In this document: positions 49,864 to 54,416 of the stretch, piece by piece
Layout of the letters: each line of letters opens with the position of its first letter
Position numbering within the stretch: the first letter of the stretch is position 1
Notes under the pieces: generated by a model
Seen by the model: the letters and a program-made list of their open reading frames with translations, nothing else
What the model was told of the DNA's origin: nothing
Database searches by the model: none
Position numbers and translations under genes: made by a program
Assembly: GCA_023954175.1 (NCBI GenBank)
Contig: JAMLIM010000016.1
Location: 1 to 54,416, forward strand
Length of the DNA stretch: 54,416 nucleotides
Source: Rhizobacter sp.
GTDB lineage: Bacteria > Pseudomonadota > Gammaproteobacteria > Burkholderiales > Burkholderiaceae_C
Reading direction: 5' to 3'

Positions 49864-50502
49864 ATGACATTCCGACTTCACCCAGCACTCGCGGGAATTG
49901 CCGCCTTGTCCCTTGCCGGCGCGGCGAGCGCCAGCGTTGTCACCTTCGACGATATCGGGCCACCTTCCGGCAACTCGATCTACACCTTTGCCACCTCCGG
50001 CGGGTTTGATTTCAACGGCGGCCACTTTCACATCATCGACACACCCGACGCCCGTATCGTTGACAACGGGACGCAGTTTCTCGCGGCCGAAGCGGCGGGG
50101 AGCCTCGGCAAACCGGTGACGATGACGCAGGTCAGCGGTGGACTGTTCTCGCTCGGTGGCCTCGACGTCGCCGAAGTCTGGCGCAGCGGCGAGTCGCTGA
50201 ACGACTTTTTCCAGGTCAGCCTGACCGGCAACCAGTTCGGCGGCGGCATGCTGTCGATGCTTGTCACGCTCGATGGCGTTGCAGATGGCCCCGGTGGCGC
50301 GAACGACTTCCAGACGGTCGTGCTCGGTGGCTGGACGAATCTGATGTCCGTCACGATCACCGGCATCAACGCCAATGGCGGTTTCGGCGACTATTCGATC
50401 GACAACCTCGTCGTGAACGCCGTCCCCGAACCAGGCACATACGCACTGATGCTTGCGGGCCTCGGTTTGATCGGCTTCGTTGCGCGGGGACGCATGTCCT
50501 GA
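49864..50502 (+). CDS. PEP-CTERM sorting-domain protein
   Basis: 212 residues behind AGGAGAG. Signal peptide (MTFRLHPALAGIAALSLAG to ASA), beta-rich body with paired glycine-rich strands and the sorting tail VPEPGTYALML, a hydrophobic segment and ARGRMS. The basic end is weaker than in the other two (one R in place of RRR). No named domain. It shares an upstream motif with the other two. Confidence 0.88.
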   Translation: MTFRLHPALAGIAALSLAGAASASVVTFDDIGPPSGNSIYTFATSGGFDFNGGHFHIIDTPDARIVDNGTQFLAAEAAGSLGKPVTMTQVSGGLFSLGGLDVAEVWRSGESLNDFFQVSLTGNQFGGGMLSMLVTLDGVADGPGGANDFQTVVLGGWTNLMSVTITGINANGGFGDYSIDNLVVNAVPEPGTYALMLAGLGLIGFVARGRMS

Positions 50503-50821
50503 CTGCTTCAATCACCCCGGGCGGCCCGCCTCGGCGGCCAGACGGCTCGAAGGGTAGCGCCTCGCGTCGATGTGACCTGGCAATGCCGGACCTGCCGCCG
50601 AAGCCTGCAATGCCGCCGCCGTTGCAGTTGAGTCGGCCCGCGGTGATTCGCTGCTCCCACCGCATGATGTGCTCCTGGCAGTTATGGGCACAGCGCGCAG
50701 CGTGTAGCTCGAGTTGCAAGGCATGCGCGGGATCGAGCACAGCGACATGCGGGAACGGGGGACTTCCTCTCGTCGCGCCTGGCGAAACTCAAGCGGTGCG
50801 GATGCGAGTCCTCCTCCAGCG
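50503..50821. other. Intergenic region, no supported gene
   Basis: 319 bp between PEP-CTERM gene 3 and the membrane protein. Short open frames on both strands are out of family and have no Shine-Dalgarno. Part of it could be a 5' extension of the next gene (in-frame ATGs at 50714, 50723 and 50747). Confidence 0.4.
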
Positions 50822-51226
50822 TTGACCTACTTCGCTTGGGTCTTCGGCGCCGGCTTCGTGCTCGGCGTCGTGCGCGTCACGTGGCTCGTGCCGCGCATCG
50901 GCGAGCGCATCGCCGAGCTGGCCGAGATGCCGTTGATGTTCATCGTGATCGTGCTCGCCGCGCGCTGGGTCGTGCGCCGGTTCGCGTTGCGGACGCGGTC
51001 GGCGTCGCTCGCCACGGGCATCGGCGCGGTCGTCCTGCTGCTGCTTGCGGAGCTCACGTTTGCCGTCGTGCTGCAGGCACGCCCGCTGATCGACTACATC
51101 GCGAGCCGCGACCCGGTGTCGGGCAGCGTCTACCTGGCCCTGCTGCTGCTGATGGCCCTGCTGCCGTGGCTGCTCGTGCGCCGCGCCGCCTGTCGTGGCG
51201 TCGTTCGTGGTGCGAACAGGCTCTAA
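50822..51226 (+). CDS. Small integral membrane protein, unknown function
   Basis: 134 residues from TTG 50822 (LTYFAWVFGAGFVLG), which is where related proteins seem to start. ATGs upstream at 50714 or 50747 would add a low-complexity, hydrophilic N-terminus. Four membrane spans: FAWVFGAGFVLGVVR, MPLMFIVIVLAARW, IGAVVLLLLAELTFAVVL and VYLALLLLMALLPWLL. I cannot name the family. Followed by two small lipoproteins in the same direction. Confidence 0.6.
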   Translation: MTYFAWVFGAGFVLGVVRVTWLVPRIGERIAELAEMPLMFIVIVLAARWVVRRFALRTRSASLATGIGAVVLLLLAELTFAVVLQARPLIDYIASRDPVSGSVYLALLLLMALLPWLLVRRAACRGVVRGANRL

Positions 51227-51269
51227 ACTGCGCAGGTTGCGCGCCGTCACTGCGCGCGCAGGAACCTCC

Positions 51270-51455
51270 TTGAAGATCGTGCTTTTGTTCGCCGTCAGTT
51301 CACTGCTCGTCCTCGCGGGCTGCGCGACGCCGCAAACGCAGGGCGAGCGCGCGCGTTTCGCGTGCTACGACGCGCGCGGGCGCTTCGCCGCCACCGTCAC
51401 GACCCAGGGCGAGTGCGAGCGTCGCTTCTGGACCTGGCGTCAGGTCACCGAGTGA
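51270..51455 (+). CDS. Small lipoprotein, tandem paralogue 1
   Basis: 61 residues from TTG 51270 with AGGAA upstream. A lipoprotein signal ending in LVLAGC (lipidated Cys at residue 18). The short mature part contains CYDARGRF, T, GEC and WTWR. The pattern CYDxRxR..T..GEC..W.WR is repeated in the next gene. GTGA overlap at 51452-51455 couples the two. Function unknown. Confidence 0.65.
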   Translation: MKIVLLFAVSSLLVLAGCATPQTQGERARFACYDARGRFAATVTTQGECERRFWTWRQVTE

Positions 51456-51691
51456 GCATGCGACCGCGTTCGAGTCGCCTGCTCTGCGCGCTCGTCATCG
51501 CGGCTTCGGCAGCGCTTGGGGCCGGCTGCGGCACGAAGGCGCCGCCGCAGACGGGCTTCGTCGGTGTCGGCTGCTACGACCATCGCAACCGGATCGAGCC
51601 GACCATCCGCTCGCCCGGCGAATGCCGCGCGGCATCCTGGGTCTGGCGCACCGAGCCCTGGCTGCCGCAGGCGCCGAAGCCGGAGAACTGA
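51452..51691 (+). CDS. Small lipoprotein, tandem paralogue 2
   Basis: 79 residues from GTG 51452 (or 77 from ATG 51458). The lipobox is ALGAGC, and the mature part has GCYDHRNR, T, GEC and WVWR in the same order as its neighbour; the two Cys in CYD and GEC could form a disulfide. It has a longer C-terminal tail (TEPWLPQAPKPEN). A tandem duplication of a mini-lipoprotein. Confidence 0.65.
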   Translation: MSMRPRSSRLLCALVIAASAALGAGCGTKAPPQTGFVGVGCYDHRNRIEPTIRSPGECRAASWVWRTEPWLPQAPKPEN

Positions 51692-51740
51692 CCTCCCTCG
51701 CGCAACCGGCGGTTCGGGCTTGCCGGACGGCCCGGCGCGC

Positions 51741-53324
51741 TCACGCAAACCGCCCGTGCAGGTACCAGCCCTGCGCCGCATCCAGGCTGGGCAGACGCAG
51801 GCGGTAGATCCACACGAGTGAGGCGTCGGCGGCCTGGGCGATGAAGTAGTCGCGCCCGGCGAGGCCCTCGTCCCACCAGCCGGCCTCGATGCGCTCGGGG
51901 CCGCTCAGCAGTTGCAGCGGCGCGCCATCGAGCAGCGGCTGGTCGCGCCGCTCGGACAGGGGCTGGGCCGGCTCGACGAGCCAGACCGGGCGCGTGATCG
52001 GGTGCGTGGTCGGGTGCGTGCTCGGGTGCGTGCTCGGGTGCGTGATGCTCCCGCCGTGCAGCACCGGCGCCGCGCACTTCGCTTCGGGCCGGGTGTGGAA
52101 TTCGGCGGCGTCGACTTCTTGCGACTCGCTGCCGCGCTCGGGCCGATGGTCCTGCATGCGCGAGAGGCGCCGCACCCGCGGCCGCCCCAGGCGCGCCTGC
52201 AGGCGTTCGACGAGGCGCGTCAGGCCTTCGCGCTCGCCCTGCGCGCTCGCGAACAGCTCGCCGTTGGGCGGCGGGGCACGCGCGATGTCGTCGCAGTGCA
52301 GGGAGAGATCGAGCACCGGCGCGGCAAGCTGCGTGCGATCGAGCCGCTCGCGCAGCAACAGCAGCAGATGATCGAGCTCGCGCGACGGCGCGGCGAGCAC
52401 GATCTCGATCGCGCTGGCTGCGGGGGTGGCGCGATCGTCGCGCTGGCGGCGTGCCTCGTGCTGCAGTTGCAGCGTGAAGCGGCGCGCGAAGGCGTGCTGC
52501 GCCGACAACCAGGCGACGAGCCGCGCGAGCAGCGTCTCGGCGCCGTACAGCAATTGCGCGCTCGTATCGGCGCGGGCAAAGAGCTCGAGCCGGCTCTCGA
52601 ACGCAGGCGGCAGCGCGGCCCACACGCGCGGGTCGGCTCGCTCGCCGTAGGCGCGGTCGATCTCGTCCAGCAGCGCTTCGCCGAAACGGCGCGCAAGCCC
52701 GGCGCGCGGCAGGCGGCGCAGATCGGCGAGCGTGTGCAGGCCCATGCCCTGCAGCGCGCCGGCCTGTTCGCGCGTGCGGTCACGCACCGTGCCGAGCAGA
52801 TGCACCGGCGCGGCGTCGAGCGCCTTGTGCAGCACATGCAGATCGGCGCAATGCGCCGCGCTGGCGGGCCCGTGCAGCGTCAGCAAGGCGGCGCCCTGGG
52901 CCGTAGGCGCGCTCGCGTGCCGCACCCGGTGGCCGAGGGGCGCCAGCGCGGCGCGCAGGCGCTGAACGAGCTTTTCGAGCCCCTCGAAATAGCGCAGGCT
53001 GGCCTGCACCTCGAGCAGCACCCGATCCGGCGGCATCGCGCTCACGGCCGGCGTGAACGCGAGGCAGGCATGCAGCACGCCTTGCAGCGCACGCGCGTCG
53101 CGCAGCGGATCGGCCGCCGCGGTGACGAGTTGCGGCGCCAGGCCGAGCGCGGTATTGCGCCGCTGCCCGGGCTTCACGCCGAGCGCGCGCGCGCCCGCAT
53201 TGACGTGCGTGACGACGCGCTGCGCCTGCACCAGCGCGAGCGGCATCCGGCGCAGCTCGGGCGGCAGCGTCGCGGCGAACGACTCGAGCGACAACAGCGG
53301 CAGGTGCAGGGCAATCCAGAGCAT
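51741..53324 (-). CDS. imuB: ImuB, inactive Y-family DNA polymerase homologue
   Basis: 527 residues. ImuB is a mutasome scaffold that tethers ImuA and DnaE2 to the sliding clamp in SOS-induced translesion synthesis. The N-terminus (LWIALHLPLLSLESF) lacks the catalytic DxD expected of active Y-polymerases, as is usual in ImuB. Palm, finger and little-finger regions can be traced to about residue 400. A THPS repeat insert lies near residues 430-447. The gene is last in its operon: no dnaE2 follows within the window. Confidence 0.92.
   Translation of the reverse strand: MLWIALHLPLLSLESFAATLPPELRRMPLALVQAQRVVTHVNAGARALGVKPGQRRNTALGLAPQLVTAAADPLRDARALQGVLHACLAFTPAVSAMPPDRVLLEVQASLRYFEGLEKLVQRLRAALAPLGHRVRHASAPTAQGAALLTLHGPASAAHCADLHVLHKALDAAPVHLLGTVRDRTREQAGALQGMGLHTLADLRRLPRAGLARRFGEALLDEIDRAYGERADPRVWAALPPAFESRLELFARADTSAQLLYGAETLLARLVAWLSAQHAFARRFTLQLQHEARRQRDDRATPAASAIEIVLAAPSRELDHLLLLLRERLDRTQLAAPVLDLSLHCDDIARAPPPNGELFASAQGEREGLTRLVERLQARLGRPRVRRLSRMQDHRPERGSESQEVDAAEFHTRPEAKCAAPVLHGGSITHPSTHPSTHPTTHPITRPVWLVEPAQPLSERRDQPLLDGAPLQLLSGPERIEAGWWDEGLAGRDYFIAQAADASLVWIYRLRLPSLDAAQGWYLHGRFA
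51994..52041 (-). repeat. 12-bp coding minisatellite in imuB
   Basis: Four units of the form gtgctcgggtgc encode HPST-like tetrapeptides (THPSTHPSTHPTTHPITRP region). The last two units are identical, which suggests recent slippage. Probably a flexible linker before the C-terminal part of ImuB. Confidence 0.8.
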
Positions 53325-53402
53325 GGCATGGGCGCACGGCCTTCACTCACCGACGCGCGAAACGCCATCCGATACACCGGTGCCGGGGCAGCCGCACATG
53401 CC

Positions 53403-54257
53403 TCAGCCTGCCGCCAGATCGACGAAGGCCGCGGCGCGCAACGGCTCGTCCCTGGGCGTCTGCCCTGCCGCCACCGCACGCGCGAGTGCCTTGCCCTGCG
53501 CGGCAGCCGACAGCACCGGCGGCAACGCCAGTTGCAACGGCGCCGCCAGCGGCGGGCCGCGGCGCTTGAACAGCTGCAGCGCCAGCCGGTCCGGCCCCGC
53601 AGGCTGCAAGGCCAGGCGCAGCGGCGCGGCGCTCGGGTGCTCGCGCGCGGCCATCTCGCGCAATACGAAGGCCGGGCCGTCGTGCGCCTGCGCGGCGAGC
53701 TGCAAGCGGCGCAGGCGCTCGGCGCGCAGGCGCGACGGCAGCCAGGCGAGCAGCGCGCCGACATGGCCGCTCCTGAGTGCCTGCTCCAGCGCCCACAGGC
53801 TGTCGCTGGCCTGCCGGGCCGGCATCTCCCCCGGCAGCCTGCTGCGACCGTCGATCACGAGCATCTGTTCGGCGTCCAGCCCGAGTTGCGCCAGCGCCCA
53901 GGCCGACAGCGTGGCCGGCGGGTCGAACAGCATCACGAGCCGCCCTGCGCGCAGCGTGGCGGCAAGGCTCGGCCCGAGCAGACGCATCTCGCCGATGCCG
54001 GGATGCGCGAGCAGCAGTTCGGTCAGCGCCCGGCGCGGCCAGCCACCGCCGGGCAATTGCGCATCGAGCGCGGCAAAGCCGCTCGCCAGCACGCGCCCAC
54101 CACCCCGCCCGAGCTGATGCGCGCGCCACAGCGTGGGATGCAGCGCATGAAGGTCGGGACGGGCCGTGGCCGACGGCGAAGAGCCCGACGCGGCCGAAGC
54201 ACTCCGCAGTGCATCAGGCGAAGCGAGAAGTACGGCGGCGGAGGGCATGGCGTCCAT
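53403..54257 (-). CDS. imuA: ImuA, SOS mutagenesis-associated RecA-like protein
   Basis: 284 residues, RecA-related but without a clear Walker A; residues 45-200 match ImuA/SulA-like translesion proteins (HQLGRGGGRVLASGFAALDAQLPGGGW, TELLLAHPGIGEMRLL). It works with ImuB and DnaE2 in error-prone repair of DNA. Start at 54257 or 54248. A LexA box precedes the start by seven bases. First gene of an imuA-imuB unit. Confidence 0.92.
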   Translation of the reverse strand: MDAMPSAAVLLASPDALRSASAASGSSPSATARPDLHALHPTLWRAHQLGRGGGRVLASGFAALDAQLPGGGWPRRALTELLLAHPGIGEMRLLGPSLAATLRAGRLVMLFDPPATLSAWALAQLGLDAEQMLVIDGRSRLPGEMPARQASDSLWALEQALRSGHVGALLAWLPSRLRAERLRRLQLAAQAHDGPAFVLREMAAREHPSAAPLRLALQPAGPDRLALQLFKRRGPPLAAPLQLALPPVLSAAAQGKALARAVAAGQTPRDEPLRAAAFVDLAAG

Positions 54258-54264
54258 GTGAGAA

Positions 54265-54280
54265 CTGTATTTTTATACAG
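54265..54280 (-). promoter_or_regulatory. LexA (SOS) box upstream of imuA
   Basis: ctgtatttttatacag is a perfect CTGT-N8-ACAG palindromic site, seven bases before the imuA ATG at 54257. It overlaps a possible -10 (TATAAA on the minus strand). Predicts DNA-damage induction of imuA-imuB. Confidence 0.92.
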
Positions 54281-54416
54281 TCTTTTGCGCAAGCCCTGTT
54301 TTCGTAACAGGCTCGTCCCCGCGTCCGGCGGATCTCGCCTCGGCAGCGTAAACGCCCCTCCGGTGGTTGATGTCCCAGGAAGTGGTGTAAGTCTTTCGTC
54401 GCGGCAAGGCGCGTAG
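54281..54416. other. Right-edge region upstream of imuA
   Basis: 136 bp to the window end. It has an inverted repeat cctgtt (54295-54300)/aacagg (54306-54311), which is also CTGT-N7-ACAG, one base short of a second LexA box. The last 30-40 bp (cccaggaagtggtgtaag at 54394-54411) remind me of IS256-type element ends, but I cannot confirm this. Confidence 0.35.

Noticed and set aside
50512-50748. Short leftward and rightward open frames between PEP-CTERM gene 3 and the membrane protein
   Set aside because: No Shine-Dalgarno, compositional look of a GC shadow, no recognisable family.
51912-54416. A long rightward open frame antisense to imuB and imuA
   Set aside because: Low-complexity Arg/Gln/Ala translation; the minus strand holds clear ImuB and ImuA plus a LexA box.

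Overview
The window is high-GC chromosomal DNA from a betaproteobacterium, most likely Burkholderiales. The evidence is the box-type aerobic benzoate genes with a BoxR regulator, several small betaproteobacterial families of unknown function (DUF3460, DUF1841, DUF2782, BPSS1780-like), three PEP-CTERM proteins, an imuA-imuB SOS cassette and an EgtB/SenA-like enzyme. The genus cannot be fixed from this sequence alone. Most genes look vertically inherited housekeeping or metabolic genes; no prophage, CRISPR array, rRNA operon or intact insertion sequence was seen.

Layout. (1) 1-6884: aerobic benzoyl-CoA (box) cluster. boxC and boxB (cut by the left edge) run leftward and boxR lies upstream of them; a DUF4863 gene, benzoate-CoA ligase and an alpha/beta hydrolase run rightward. 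Two sigma70-like promoters carry TGCA-type or palindromic operator candidates, which suggests BoxR controls both arms. (2) 6969-14508: a CYTH-CHAD polyphosphate-type protein with unusual 12-bp coding repeats, two lipid-linked sugar glycosyltransferases, a DUF3460 gene overlapping scpA, and a lipase-like protein. (3) 14513-22324: a hybrid histidine kinase with its LuxR-type regulator, a MaoC hydratase, an orphan ParA ATPase, the KefF/KefC potassium efflux pair, a TSUP transporter and a DUF1841 gene. (4) 22374-34796: polA, thrB, gloB, a Cys/Met-metabolism PLP enzyme, a UvrD/PcrA-type helicase and guaC, with small membrane or secreted proteins between them. (5) 34891-37699: an outer-membrane-type protein and two divergent PEP-CTERM genes with a palindrome-rich shared upstream region. 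(6) 37846-48301: valS, a degenerate D-2-hydroxyacid dehydrogenase, galU, a cysM-NUDIX-tusA sulfur operon, tRNA-Leu(CAA), rhomboid protease, a YeeZ-like SDR, a ferredoxin-type reductase and a type II haloacid dehalogenase. (7) 48321-54416: an EgtB/SenA-like enzyme, a third PEP-CTERM gene, two tandem paralogous mini-lipoproteins, and imuB-imuA under a consensus LexA box without a neighbouring dnaE2.

The observations most worth follow-up are: a shared interrupted palindrome (GCA..CCCC - 6 to 8 nt - GGGG..TGC) about 100 bp upstream of all three PEP-CTERM genes; two copies of a dispersed hairpin element whose stem arms differ but stay complementary; TGCA(N6)TGCA enclosing the -10 box of the boxCB promoter; loss of the catalytic Arg and His in the D-2-hydroxyacid dehydrogenase homologue; and in-frame 12-bp minisatellites in two proteins. 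I did not find one clearly new multi-gene system. The PEP-CTERM regulatory motif is the nearest candidate for something undescribed.
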